DNA of 64,000 bases from Streptomyces sp. NBC_00442 (GTDB lineage Bacteria; Actinomycetota; Actinomycetes; Streptomycetales; Streptomycetaceae): NCBI RefSeq assembly GCF_036014195.1, contig NZ_CP107918.1, positions 6,572,001-6,636,000 of the forward strand, in the 5' to 3' direction. Numbering within the stretch: the first letter of the stretch is position 1; the number at the start of each line of letters is the position of its first letter. The notes under the pieces were generated by a model. The model saw only the letters and a list, made by a program, of their open reading frames with translations, was not told the DNA's origin and searched no databases. This document shows positions 28,045 to 36,450 of the stretch, one piece after another. A program made the translations under genes and the position numbers.

Positions 28045-28294
28045 ACTCGTCCCGCGCCGGTACGTGGCTCGGCCACACCGGGGCCGCCACGATCCGGACC
28101 CACTCCTGATCGCGGCGCCCCGGCAGGGTCCGGCCCCTGCTCGCCCAATGGCGCAGCAGGGATTGGTAGATGGGCGGATCGGCATACTGCAGAATCGATT
28201 CGGCGGCCGTCGGCTGTTGTACGGGGCCGGGCTCGAAGTCGGCCACCCGCCGACGCCGCCCGCGGCCGGGGGCGCTCGAATGAAGCAAGCTCAT
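28007..28294 (-). CDS. small conserved-looking protein of unknown function
   Basis: This 95-residue ORF is read on the minus strand in a 390-nt gap, overlapping the acyl-CoA dehydrogenase 3' end by 38 nt. Third positions are strongly GC, as for real genes here, and the middle (ESILQYADPPIYQSLLRHWASRGRTLPGRRDQEW) looks like folded protein. The N-terminus is basic and proline-rich. The ATG at 28294 has no clear RBS. I do not recognise the family. The rest of the gap (28295-28436) carries only the promoter of the next gene. Confidence 0.55.
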   Translation of the reverse strand: MSLLHSSAPGRGRRRRVADFEPGPVQQPTAAESILQYADPPIYQSLLRHWASRGRTLPGRRDQEWVRIVAAPVWPSHVPARDEFSGFPDPPGAGR

Positions 28295-28436
28295 GGTTGG
28301 GGAACGCGGGGTGTGGCGGGGCGGTCACCGGTGGGGGGATTCGGGCGTCTGTACGGGGGTGGCCCCGGCCGGGCAGTTCCCCGCTCGCCTCGGCCTTGTG
28401 GGCCGCCGTGGTGCGCCGGACCGGTACGGTGCGGAC

Positions 28437-29063
28437 ATGACGCTACCCGACAGTGGATCAGCCGGCCGTGGGGCGACGGAGGCCATCACCTATCGCGTGG
28501 CTGAGAGCGAGAGCGACAAGTCCGCCGTCATCAAGGGGGAGTTCAGCTCGGACACCGTCTTCGAGGTGGTCGAATCCGGCGGGGGCGGGTTCTCGATTCG
28601 GCCCGTTCGGCTGGACCTGCCGATGCGCAAGGTCTTCCCCGACGACGAGCCCGAGGGCGGCGAGGCGCCGGCCGGTGAGCGCCGGTTCGTCGCGCTGGAC
28701 GGCGATCGGACCTGCGGCTATGTCGACACGGAGTACGAGCCCTGGAACCGGCGGCTGGTCATTGCCGATATCGAGGTGGCCGGGCCGTACCGGGGCCGGG
28801 GAATCGGACGCACGCTGATGAGCCACGCCATCGACTGGGCCCGCGCGTGCGGGGCCGGGCACGTATGGCTGGAAGTGACGAACGTCAACGCTCCTGCCAT
28901 CCGCGCCTATCAGCGGATGGGGTTCGCTTTCTGCGGCCTGGACACGTCCCTCTACAGCGGAACCGAGTCCGAGGGGGAGACGGCACTGTTCATGAGCCGC
29001 GTCCTCGACCGACCCGTTCCCTCGCCTGTGGGTGGCTTCTCGCGCAGTTCCCCGTGCCCCTGA
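28437..29063 (+). CDS. streptothricin/nourseothricin acetyltransferase-like GNAT
   Basis: This 208-residue GNAT enzyme has a core (WNRRLVIADIEVAGPYRGRG, then HVWLEVTNVNAPAIRAYQRM and GFAFCGLDTSLYSGT) that closely resembles the SAT/NAT streptothricin acetyltransferases. Those inactivate the antibiotic by acetylating its beta-lysine. The acetyl-CoA loop is YRGRGIGRTL. ATG 28437 has a -10-like TACGGT 6 nt upstream, so the mRNA may be leaderless. About 17 C-terminal residues after SRVLDRP are read from a dispersed repeat, which also supplies the stop. No streptothricin biosynthesis genes are nearby. Confidence 0.85.
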   Translation: MTLPDSGSAGRGATEAITYRVAESESDKSAVIKGEFSSDTVFEVVESGGGGFSIRPVRLDLPMRKVFPDDEPEGGEAPAGERRFVALDGDRTCGYVDTEYEPWNRRLVIADIEVAGPYRGRGIGRTLMSHAIDWARACGAGHVWLEVTNVNAPAIRAYQRMGFAFCGLDTSLYSGTESEGETALFMSRVLDRPVPSPVGGFSRSSPCP

Positions 29064-29150
29064 CTGCTCGGTGCCGGCGATTGAGGACGAGCGTCCTCAA
29101 GGCGCGAACGGGTCTGGGGCGGAGCCCGACTCTCAGGTTGCCGCACGGGT
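29030..29150. repeat. inverted single copy of the dispersed Streptomyces repeat
   Basis: Read on the minus strand this contains the same blocks as the 46-kb array: CCCCAGACCCGTTCGCGCC, GAGGACGCTCGTCCTCAA, a CCGGC...CCGAG joint and GGGGCACGGGGAACTGCGCG. Its edge forms the last codons and stop of the acetyltransferase gene. Confidence 0.75.
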
Positions 29151-29241
29151 GGGCGGGTGAACCGCCCCGGGTGACCAGGGTATGGCTACCGGGCCGCAGC
29201 TGACGTACCGTCAGATCTTCCCGTCGGACCGGAGGTTGCCC

Positions 29242-30363
29242 ATGCCCGCCAACCGCCCCATCCCCCTCGACGAGTACCCCATCCACCAAGCCCCCCTCTC
29301 CATGGCCCATGTGGCGACCGGTGATCGCAACGCCTACGACCGCTGCATTTTCCACGTCTTCGACCACCAGGGCCGTGCCCTGCTCATCGCGGGGCTCGGG
29401 GTGTACCCGAACACCGGGGTGATCGACGCGTACGCGACCCTCCGCGTCGGCGACCGGCTGCACGCCGTCCGTGCCTCCGACGCCCTCGCCGACGACCGCA
29501 TGAACCTGAGCGTCGGCCCGCTGACGATCACCGTCGACACGCCGTTGCGCCGCCTGGCACTGCACTGCGCCCCCGATCCGGACGACCCGGGTTCACTCTC
29601 GTACGACATCGTCTGGAACGCCGACTTCCCCGCCCTGTGGGAGCCGCACCACGTGCAGCGCAAGGGGGACCGGCTCACCCTCGAAGGGCGGCGGTTCGTG
29701 CAGGCCGGGCACTGCACCGGCGTGATCCGCGCCGGGGGCGAGGAGATACCCGTCACGGCGGGGGAGTGGACCGGGACGCGCGACCGCAGCTGGGGGGTGC
29801 GGCCGATCCCCGGTGAGGAGGCCGGGCGGGGCGACGAGTACCGGCCCGAGGGCTTCCACTGGCTCTGGGTGCCGGCCCGGTTCGACGACCGGTTCGTCAT
29901 GGTCATCGCCCAGGAGGACGCCGACGGCTACCGCACCCTGAACGAGGCGGCGCTCGTGCGCGAGGGCCACCCCGATGCCCAACTCGGCTGGCCCCAGGCC
30001 GACATCACCTACCGTCCCGGCACCCGCCACCCCGAGCGCGCGGTCATCCACCTCACCGACAGGGCCCGCAAGCCCCTCGAACTCGGCGTCGAGATCCTCG
30101 CCTCCTCGCCGCTCGCCGTCGGCGCCGGCTACCCGCCCGCCGACGGCTGGCAGCACGGCACCTGGCAGGGGCGGGGCTGGACGGACCGGCAGGTCTACGA
30201 CCTCCGCGACCCGGCCGCCCACCCGATGGCGGCGTACGGCGTGACCGACCACGCGGCCCGCTTCACCCTCGACGGACAGACCGGCTACGGGATCTTCGAA
30301 CACGGCAGCTTCGGCCGCCACGACCCCAGCGGCTTCGCCGACCACACCTCCGTCGCGCCCTGA
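29242..30363 (+). CDS. hydroxyneurosporene synthase/tocopherol cyclase-like beta-sandwich protein
   Basis: This 373-residue soluble protein is rich in beta strands and has no signal peptide. Features include YDRCIFHVFDHQGRALLIAG near the N-terminus, a central TGTRDRSWGVRPIP motif and FHWLWVPARFDDRF. The RDRSWGxR motif is typical of actinobacterial lipocalin-like proteins (DUF7064/7065 type) found with acyl-CoA dehydrogenases and APH-like kinases. Start ATG 29242 has GGAGG 6 nt upstream. The 35-nt gap to the phosphotransferase suggests an operon. The family call is tentative. Confidence 0.65.
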   Translation: MPANRPIPLDEYPIHQAPLSMAHVATGDRNAYDRCIFHVFDHQGRALLIAGLGVYPNTGVIDAYATLRVGDRLHAVRASDALADDRMNLSVGPLTITVDTPLRRLALHCAPDPDDPGSLSYDIVWNADFPALWEPHHVQRKGDRLTLEGRRFVQAGHCTGVIRAGGEEIPVTAGEWTGTRDRSWGVRPIPGEEAGRGDEYRPEGFHWLWVPARFDDRFVMVIAQEDADGYRTLNEAALVREGHPDAQLGWPQADITYRPGTRHPERAVIHLTDRARKPLELGVEILASSPLAVGAGYPPADGWQHGTWQGRGWTDRQVYDLRDPAAHPMAAYGVTDHAARFTLDGQTGYGIFEHGSFGRHDPSGFADHTSVAP

Positions 30364-30398
30364 CCCAGCCGCCCGTACGCCGTGAAGGGAGCACCGCC

Positions 30399-31493
30399 TT
30401 GGCCACCGCGCCACGACCCCGCACCTCCACCCGCGACCCCGAGGACATCGGCCGTCGCCTGACCGCCTGGCTCGACGAACGGCTGCCCGGCGCCCGGGTC
30501 ACGGACATCCGGGTACCGTCGTCCAACGGCATGTCGAGCGAGACCCTCCTCTTCGACATCGAGCACCCCGACACCCCGGTGCGCGCCTGCGCGCTGCGGC
30601 TCGCCGCCGACCCGGACGCGTACACCGTCTTCCCCGTGTACGACATGGCCCGCCAGCACCGCGTGATGCGTCTGGTCGCCGAGCACACCGACGTGCCGGT
30701 GCCGCGCGTGCGCTGGCTCGAAGAGGACCCCGCGCCGCTCGGAGCGCCGTTCTTCGTGATGGACCGGGCCGAGGGGCGCGTACCGCCGGACGTCATGCCC
30801 TATACGTACGAGGGGAATTGGCTGCACGCGGCCGACGACGCCGAGCGCGCCCGCCTCCAGGACGCGACCGTCGGCGTCGTCGCGCGCCTGCACGACCAAT
30901 TCCCCGCCCGGGAAGCCCAGTTCCTGCTGCCGGACGGCAAGGGATCCGCCCTGAGCCGCCATGTCGCGGCCCAACGGGACTACTATGCCTGGGTGGTTGA
31001 CGGCCTTCCCCGCTCACCCCTCATCGAGGCGGCCTTCGACTGGCTCGACGCGCACTGGCCCGACGACGCGGGCCCCTCGGTCCTCACCTGGGGCGACGCG
31101 CGCATCGGAAACATCATCTACGACGGGTTCGAGCCGGCGGCCGTCCTCGACTGGGAGATGGCGGCCTGCGGCCCCCGCGAACTCGACCTCGGCTGGACCG
31201 TCTATCTGCACCGCTTCTTCCAGGACCTCACGGTGAGTTTCGGCCAGCCGGGCCTTCCCGGCTTCCTGCGGCGCGAGGACATCGAGCGGCGCTATACCGA
31301 ACTCACCGGCCACACCCCGCGCTCCATGGAGTTCCACACCCTGTACGCGGCGCTGCGGCACGCGGTGGTCATGCTGCGGATCGCCTACCGGCAGGTGCAC
31401 TTCGGCGAGGCCGTACCGCCCGCGGACCCGGACGCGCTGATCCTGCACCGAGCCAGTCTGGAAGCCATGGTGCGCGGCACGTACTGGAGTTGA
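30399..31493 (+). CDS. aminoglycoside phosphotransferase-fold (ACAD10-like) kinase
   Basis: This 364-residue protein has the APH/choline kinase fold. The N-lobe includes LPGARVTDIRVPSSNGMSSETLLFD, the hinge is PFFVMDRAEGRVPP, the catalytic loop TWGDARIGNIIYD (Trp where APH enzymes have His) and the metal motif VLDWEMA. Such proteins near acyl-CoA dehydrogenases are thought to act on hydroxyacyl or other small hydroxyl substrates, not antibiotics (inference). It starts at TTG 30399 with AAGGGAG upstream and follows the beta-sandwich gene by 35 nt. Confidence 0.8.
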   Translation: MATAPRPRTSTRDPEDIGRRLTAWLDERLPGARVTDIRVPSSNGMSSETLLFDIEHPDTPVRACALRLAADPDAYTVFPVYDMARQHRVMRLVAEHTDVPVPRVRWLEEDPAPLGAPFFVMDRAEGRVPPDVMPYTYEGNWLHAADDAERARLQDATVGVVARLHDQFPAREAQFLLPDGKGSALSRHVAAQRDYYAWVVDGLPRSPLIEAAFDWLDAHWPDDAGPSVLTWGDARIGNIIYDGFEPAAVLDWEMAACGPRELDLGWTVYLHRFFQDLTVSFGQPGLPGFLRREDIERRYTELTGHTPRSMEFHTLYAALRHAVVMLRIAYRQVHFGEAVPPADPDALILHRASLEAMVRGTYWS

Positions 31494-31547
31494 GCGGTGA
31501 TCGGCCGGACGCCCCCCGGTGGCGTCCGGCCGCACGGCGGGGCACGC

Positions 31548-31970
31548 TCAGGCTGCGCGGCGCATCTGCGGCAGCACCCGGACGGGACGCGAGCCCGGTC
31601 CGCCGACGTGCGAGAAGGGCTGGGTGCGCCAGTCGAGCTCCTGCGGAAGCGTGAGCAGCAGCGCGGTGTCCTGCTCCTGGACGTCGAGCGACTCGTCCGC
31701 GGCCTTCGCCTCCCCGGCGAAGCGCCCGGTCCCGGCACACACCGTCAGCACGAAGGGGTTCCACGGGCTCGGGCACAGCGCGTGCTCGGGCAGGACGTCC
31801 TCGTCGGCGAGGAGCGCGATGGGCCGGGCGCAGTCCGGGCAGATCACCCGGTACATCTCGAAGGTGTCGTACGCGTCGAGCGAGTCGTCGTCGATGAGTT
31901 CGGCGATATCGACGGGCTCCGGTTCGCCGCGTTCGCGTTCCGTACGTCCGGTTCGCTTGGGATTCTGCAT
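31548..31970 (-). CDS. conserved hypothetical protein with Cys pairs
   Basis: This 140-residue protein has a charged, acidic N-terminus (PVDIAELIDDDSLDAYDTFEMY). Cysteines in VICPDCARPIALL, HALCPSPWNPF and LTVCAGTG may bind metal. The C-terminus is Arg-rich. I do not recognise the family. ATG 31970 has GGGGGAG upstream; the much longer in-frame extension (to 34355) lies antisense to real genes and is rejected. It converges on the phosphotransferase and is divergent from the AsnC regulator. Confidence 0.72.
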   Translation of the reverse strand: MQNPKRTGRTERERGEPEPVDIAELIDDDSLDAYDTFEMYRVICPDCARPIALLADEDVLPEHALCPSPWNPFVLTVCAGTGRFAGEAKAADESLDVQEQDTALLLTLPQELDWRTQPFSHVGGPGSRPVRVLPQMRRAA

Positions 31971-32174
31971 TGGGACACTCCCCCTCGGGTGGGCCGGCAT
32001 TGCGCCGTGGCCGCGACCAAAACAAGCACTTCCCGCCAGGCCGTGGCGATAACCGCGAGACCCCCGCCGAGGCCGCCGCAAACCTGTGGCGTTCGTCACA
32101 TGTCGCCCGCAGATGCGCTTCCGTGCGCCGCCCCGACTGTGCCGGAGGCGCCCCGGGGCCATAGGTTGAGCGCC

Positions 32175-32615
32175 ATGGAGGAGCTGGACCGTCAGATCGT
32201 GGAGCTGCTCGTCAAGGACGGGCGGATGAGCTACACCGACCTGGGCAAGGCCACGGGCCTGTCCACATCGGCGGTGCACCAGCGGGTACGCCGTCTGGAG
32301 CAGCGCGGGGTCATCCGCGGCTACGCGGCCGTCGTGGACCCCGAGGCGGTGGGCCTGCCGCTGACCGCGTTCATCTCGGTCAAGCCCTTCGACCCCAGCG
32401 CCCCCGACGACATCGCGGAGCGGTTGGCCGGAGTGGCTGAGCTGGAGGCGTGCCACAGCGTGGCCGGCGACGAGAACTACATCCTCAAGGTCCGGGTGGC
32501 CGGCCCGCTGGCCCTCGAACACCTGCTGACCCGCATTCGCACCCTGGCCGGCGTCTCGACGCGTACGACCGTGGTCCTGTCCACCCCGTACGAGGCACGG
32601 CCACCGCATATCTAG
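32175..32615 (+). CDS. Lrp/AsnC family transcriptional regulator
   Basis: This 146-residue regulator has an N-terminal winged HTH (about 4-50, DRQIVELLVKDGRMSYTDLGKATGLSTSAVHQRVRRLEQRG) and a C-terminal RAM/AsnC ligand domain (about 68-138). A -10-like TAGGTT lies 7 nt before ATG 32175 and no RBS is seen, so the mRNA is probably leaderless. The amidohydrolase follows 9 nt later. Confidence 0.9.
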   Translation: MEELDRQIVELLVKDGRMSYTDLGKATGLSTSAVHQRVRRLEQRGVIRGYAAVVDPEAVGLPLTAFISVKPFDPSAPDDIAERLAGVAELEACHSVAGDENYILKVRVAGPLALEHLLTRIRTLAGVSTRTTVVLSTPYEARPPHI

Positions 32616-32624
32616 GCTGTCCCC

Positions 32625-34286
32625 ATGAGTTCCGCGAGTTCCGCAACCGAAGCGTCCGCAGCCGAAGAGACCGCCCACCGCACCGTCCTGCTGCGCGGCG
32701 GCGACGTACACAGCCCCGCCGACCCCTTCGCCACCGCGATGGTCGTCGAGCGCGGACACGTGGCCTGGGTCGGTTCGGAAGGTGCCGCGGACGCCTTCGC
32801 CGGCGGCGTCGACGAGGTCGTCGACCTGGAGGGCGCGCTGGTCACCCCGGCGTTCACCGACGCACATGTGCACACCACCGCCACCGGCCTCGCCCTGACC
32901 GGCCTCGACCTCTCGGCGGCCCGCACGCTCACCGAGGCCCTCGACGCCGTACGCGCCCACGCCGCGGCGCGCCCCGACGACCGGGTGCTGCTCGGCGGCG
33001 GCTGGGACGCGGCGCGCTGGCCCGAGCGGCGTCACCCCTCGCGCGCGGAACTCGACGCGGCCGCCGGTGACCGCCCGCTCTACCTGCCGCGCGTGGATGT
33101 CCACTCGGCGGTCGCCACCACGGCCCTGCTCGACCTGGTCCCCGGAGTGCGTGACCTGCCCGGATACCGGGACGGCGAACCGCTCGACGGCGCCGCCCAC
33201 CACGCGGTGCGGGCCGCGGCGCACGACGCGATCACGCCGCGCCAGCGCGCCGAGGCCCAGCGGGCGGCGCTGCGGCACGCGGCCTCCCTCGGCATCGGCG
33301 CCGTCCACGAGTGCGGCGGGCCCGACATCTCCGACGAGGACGACTTCACCTCGCTGCTCGCGCTGTCCCGCGACGAGGCGGGGCCGCGGGTCTTCGGGTA
33401 CTGGGCCGAACGCGTCGAAGGCGCCAAGGACGCCGATCGCATCCGCGAACTCGGCGCGGTCGGCGCGGCCGGGGACCTCTTCGTGGACGGCTCGCTCGGC
33501 TCGCACACCGCCTGCCTGCACGCCCCCTACGCCGACGCCCCGCACACCGGCACCGGCCACCTCGACGCCGCCGACGTGGCCGCCCATGTGGCCGCGTGCA
33601 CCGAGGCCGGGATCCAGGCCGGCTTCCACGCCATCGGTGACGCGGCCGTCACCGCCGTCGTCGAGGGTGTGCGGATGGCGGCCGAGCGGGTGGGAACCGC
33701 CCGTGTCCGGGCTGCCCGGCACCGCGTGGAGCACGCCGAGATGCTCACCCCCGCCACCGTCGCGGCCTTCGCCGAGTTCGGCCTCACCGCCTCCGTGCAG
33801 CCCGCCTTCGACGCGCTGTGGGGCGGCGACGAGGGCATGTACGCCGAGCGGCTCGGCGTGGAGCGGGCCCGCACCCTCAACCCGTACGCGGCCCTGCTGC
33901 GGGCCGGGGTGCCGCTCGCGTTCGGCTCCGACGCGCCGGTGACGCCGCTCGACCCGTGGGGGACCGTGCGCGCGGCCGCCTTCCACCGCACCCTCGAACA
34001 CCGGATCTCCGCCCGCGCCGCCTTCACCGCGCATACCCGGGGCGGATGGCGCGCGCTCGGCCGGGACGACGCGGGGACCCTGGTGCCGGGCGCCCCGGCC
34101 GACTACGCGGTCTGGCGGGCCGAGGAGCTGGTGGTCCAGGCCCCCGACGACCGGGTGGCCCGCTGGTCCACCGACCCGCGCTCGGGCACACCCGGCCTGC
34201 CCGACCTCACGCCGGGCACCGCGCTTCCGGTCTGTCTGCGCACGGTGGTGTTCGGACAAACGGTATTCGCGCGTCCGAACGAGTGA
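32625..34286 (+). CDS. YtcJ-like metal-dependent amidohydrolase
   Basis: This 553-residue enzyme is of the amidohydrolase 3 (YtcJ/NfdA) family. The metal-binding DAHVHTTATGLAL lies near residue 80, followed by VDGSLGSHTA, FHAIGDAAV, HRVEHAEM and GSDAPVTPLDPW, the family's metal and catalytic positions. It is cytosolic, and the amide substrate is unknown. ATG 32625 has TAGGCT 6 nt upstream, so a leaderless transcript separate from the AsnC regulator is possible. Confidence 0.88.
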   Translation: MSSASSATEASAAEETAHRTVLLRGGDVHSPADPFATAMVVERGHVAWVGSEGAADAFAGGVDEVVDLEGALVTPAFTDAHVHTTATGLALTGLDLSAARTLTEALDAVRAHAAARPDDRVLLGGGWDAARWPERRHPSRAELDAAAGDRPLYLPRVDVHSAVATTALLDLVPGVRDLPGYRDGEPLDGAAHHAVRAAAHDAITPRQRAEAQRAALRHAASLGIGAVHECGGPDISDEDDFTSLLALSRDEAGPRVFGYWAERVEGAKDADRIRELGAVGAAGDLFVDGSLGSHTACLHAPYADAPHTGTGHLDAADVAAHVAACTEAGIQAGFHAIGDAAVTAVVEGVRMAAERVGTARVRAARHRVEHAEMLTPATVAAFAEFGLTASVQPAFDALWGGDEGMYAERLGVERARTLNPYAALLRAGVPLAFGSDAPVTPLDPWGTVRAAAFHRTLEHRISARAAFTAHTRGGWRALGRDDAGTLVPGAPADYAVWRAEELVVQAPDDRVARWSTDPRSGTPGLPDLTPGTALPVCLRTVVFGQTVFARPNE

Positions 34287-34396
34287 CATAGGGACATTTC
34301 GTACCGTTCGCGAACGGCCGTCACGGCATCGCCACGACCTGCGGATCTTCGGCACTGACCTGGCGATTTGAAAAAACGTCGCAGCTCAATCGGCTG

Positions 34397-34427
34397 TTGA
34401 CAGAAAGCGCCCAGGGGCCGGTAGGTT
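34397..34427 (+). promoter_or_regulatory. strong housekeeping-type promoter in the gap before ppm1
   Basis: TTGACA (34397-34402) and TAGGTT (34422-34427) are spaced by 19 nt, a consensus -35 with a typical Streptomyces -10. Transcription would begin near 34434, 430 nt before ppm1. Confidence 0.6.
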
Positions 34428-34433
34428 CGGCCG

Positions 34434-34860
34434 AGTCCACCACAGGACGTCCGACCGGTTAAACCTCCACGCAGTCGTCGAACGCCGCTGGGTCATGGGG
34501 TGGTGTGCCGCACCGGCGCACCACCACTGGCAGCCAGGTTCAGCGCCCGCGCCTCGGGGGCGAGGGAAGGTTTCAGCCGGAAGAACGTCCCCCCTGCCCC
34601 CTGCGGGCTCGCGGGACGGTGGAACCCGGGTGGGGCCCGGACGCTCAGTAGACAACGGCTCTCGGTCGACCCGCAGCCAGCGGGCCCCAGGTCGGCCCGA
34701 AGGGCGCCGGGCCCCGGTACCGAGCCACGCCCCCTCACGGAGCTTCCGGCACGCCGCAGATCCCCACCGCCATCCGGGGGCATCCGGCACCACAGACCCT
34801 CTCGGTGCGGGCCGATCGCGACCGCTCGCTATGGTGGACCCCTGCGTACGGACAATAAGG
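34434..34860 (+). ncRNA. unassigned structured leader or small RNA candidate
   Basis: The 34287-34867 gap holds no convincing gene in either strand: the ORFs there lack codon bias and RBS. After the TTGACA promoter comes a stable hairpin, GGTGGTGTGC pairing with GCGCACCACC (about 34499-34526), then several GC-rich stems. A second -10-like TATGGT at about 34831 may serve ppm1, which would leave the first transcript as a long leader or separate RNA. No Rfam family is recognised; RNase P RNA, tmRNA, SRP RNA and cobalamin motifs were looked for and not seen. Confidence 0.35.
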
Positions 34861-34867
34861 GGCAGCA

Positions 34868-35635
34868 GTGAACGACGGCGGTCAGAGGCGGTACGGCCCG
34901 CTGGGCAGAGCCTTGGTGATCATCCCGACCTACAACGAGGCGGAGAACATCAAGCCGATCGTCGCCCGCGTCAGGGCGGCGGTCCCAGAGGCCCACATTC
35001 TGGTCGCCGACGACAACAGCCCCGACGGCACGGGCAAGTTCGCGGACGAGATCGCCGCCCAGGACGACCAGGTGCACGTGCTGCACCGCAAGGGCAAGGA
35101 AGGCCTCGGCGCGGCCTATCTGGCCGGCTTCCGCTGGGGCATCGAGAACGACTACGGCGTCCTGGTCGAGATGGACGCCGACGGCTCCCACCAGCCCGAG
35201 GAGCTGCCCCGGCTGCTCACCGCGCTCAAGGGCGCCGACCTGGTGCTCGGCTCCCGCTGGGTGCCCGGCGGCCGGATCGTGAACTGGCCCAAGTACCGCG
35301 AGTACATCTCGCGCGGCGGCTCGACCTACTCACGGCTGCTGCTCGGCGTGCCGATCCGCGACGTCACCGGTGGCTTCCGGGCCTTCCGCCGCGAGACCCT
35401 CGAAGGCCTCGGCCTCGACGAGGTCGCCTCCGCCGGCTACTGCTTCCAGGTCGACCTGGCCCGTCGCGCGGTCGCCGCGGGCTTCCACGTGGTCGAGGTC
35501 CCCATCACGTTCGTCGAGCGCGAGCGCGGCGACTCGAAGATGAGCAACGACATCCTGGTCGAGGCGCTGTGGCGGGTCACCGCCTGGGGCGTCGGCTCCC
35601 GCGCCAACAAGCTCCTGGGCCGCAAGCCCTCGTGA
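34868..35635 (+). CDS. ppm1: polyprenol-phosphate mannosyltransferase (Ppm1)
   Basis: This 255-residue GT2 enzyme transfers mannose from GDP-mannose to polyprenyl phosphate, the donor for protein O-mannosylation. Visible motifs are VIIPTYNEAENI, ADDNSPDGTGKFA, the metal site VEMDADGSHQPEEL and FRAFRRETLEGL. It is the single catalytic domain only, without the fused Lnt-like domain seen in M. tuberculosis Ppm1. GTG 34868 follows AAGGGG. It lies just before fxsA and rbpA, as in S. coelicolor SCO1423-1421 (memory). Confidence 0.92.
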   Translation: MNDGGQRRYGPLGRALVIIPTYNEAENIKPIVARVRAAVPEAHILVADDNSPDGTGKFADEIAAQDDQVHVLHRKGKEGLGAAYLAGFRWGIENDYGVLVEMDADGSHQPEELPRLLTALKGADLVLGSRWVPGGRIVNWPKYREYISRGGSTYSRLLLGVPIRDVTGGFRAFRRETLEGLGLDEVASAGYCFQVDLARRAVAAGFHVVEVPITFVERERGDSKMSNDILVEALWRVTAWGVGSRANKLLGRKPS

Positions 35636-35746
35636 GCCCGAGCGGTCCCGGGCTCTCGTGAGCCCGGCCGCCCGGCCCCGGCCCGACCGGGCCGTGGTGA
35701 CCTCCTCCTTACGCCGTCCGGATCGGCTCCCAGGCACACTGGGAGC

Positions 35747-36331
35747 ATGATGACCGGCACTCCGCCTCCGACAGCTCCCAAGCGCTCGCGCGCACGCACC
35801 CTCGTACCGCTGGGGACCGCCGCCTGGCTGGTCCTGGAGATCTGGCTGCTCACCGTGGTGGCCGGGGCCACCAGCGGCCTCCTGGTCCTGCTGCTGCTCA
35901 TCGGCGGGCTGCTGCTCGGCGGTTACGTCATCAAGCGGGCCGGACGCCGCGCGTTCCGCAATCTCACCGAGGCGGTCAGGCAGCAGCAGTCCGGCAGCGC
36001 CGCGCCCCCGACGGGCTCCGGCGGCGGTGAGGGCAACGCCCTGACCATGCTGGCCGGGCTGCTCCTGATCATCCCCGGCTTCGTCTCGGACGCGGTGGGG
36101 CTGCTCTTCCTGCTTCCCCCGGTCCGCAAGGCCGTGGCGCGCCGCGTGGAGCGTTCGCTCGACAGGCGGATGCGCGCGGCCGTCCCCGGCGGCCTGAGTG
36201 ACGCCTTCCAGCAGGCCCGCATCCACCACCCGGACGGCAAGGTCGTGCAGGGCGAGGTCATCCGCGACGAAGGCCCCGCCGGCTACCCGCCGCGCGACGA
36301 CCTCGGCCCGCGCCCGCCGCTGACCCCGTGA
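35747..36331 (+). CDS. fxsA: FxsA family membrane protein
   Basis: This 194-residue protein has two N-terminal helices (AWLVLEIWLLTVVAGATSGLLVLLLLIGGLLLGGYVI) and a third later (ALTMLAGLLLIIPGFVSDAVGLLFLLPPVR). The GFVSDAxGLLLLLPPxR motif defines FxsA, a cytoplasmic membrane protein of unclear function (suppressor of F exclusion of phage T7 in E. coli). The C-terminal tail (QARIHHPDGKVVQGEVI) is soluble. The gene is followed by a 48-bp bidirectional terminator shared with convergent rbpA. Confidence 0.92.
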   Translation: MMTGTPPPTAPKRSRARTLVPLGTAAWLVLEIWLLTVVAGATSGLLVLLLLIGGLLLGGYVIKRAGRRAFRNLTEAVRQQQSGSAAPPTGSGGGEGNALTMLAGLLLIIPGFVSDAVGLLFLLPPVRKAVARRVERSLDRRMRAAVPGGLSDAFQQARIHHPDGKVVQGEVIRDEGPAGYPPRDDLGPRPPLTP

Positions 36332-36367
36332 GGCCGCGGCGGCACCCCCGCGGAAGCCGCCCACACA

Positions 36368-36415
36368 AAAGCTGAGGGCCGGTCACACCAGGTGGTGTGA
36401 CCGGCCCTCAGCTTT
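36368..36415. terminator. bidirectional terminator between fxsA and rbpA
   Basis: Perfect 22-bp arms (36368-36389 and 36394-36415), starting AAAGCTGAGGGCCGGTCA, enclose a 4-nt AGGT loop. The A-run and T-run at the two ends give a U-tract in either direction, ending both convergent transcripts. Confidence 0.9.
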
Positions 36416-36450
36416 CAATGATTAACGCGCTGTATCGCCGAACTGCGCGA

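Noticed and set aside
28437..29063. Streptothricin biosynthesis cluster around the acetyltransferase
   Set aside because: The neighbours are an acyl-CoA dehydrogenase, a beta-sandwich protein and an APH-like kinase. No NRPS or arginine-derived pathway gene is present.
31971..34355. Long minus-strand extension of the 140-aa hypothetical gene
   Set aside because: It runs antisense through the AsnC and amidohydrolase genes. The ATG at 31970 has an RBS, and the upstream residues look like reverse-frame sequence.
34434..34860. RNase P RNA, tmRNA, SRP RNA or cobalamin riboswitch in the ppm1 upstream region
   Set aside because: CCACTGG and GGGAAGG blocks recall cobalamin elements but are in the wrong order. 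The conserved P4/P10-11 motifs of RNase P and the tmRNA 3' end are absent.
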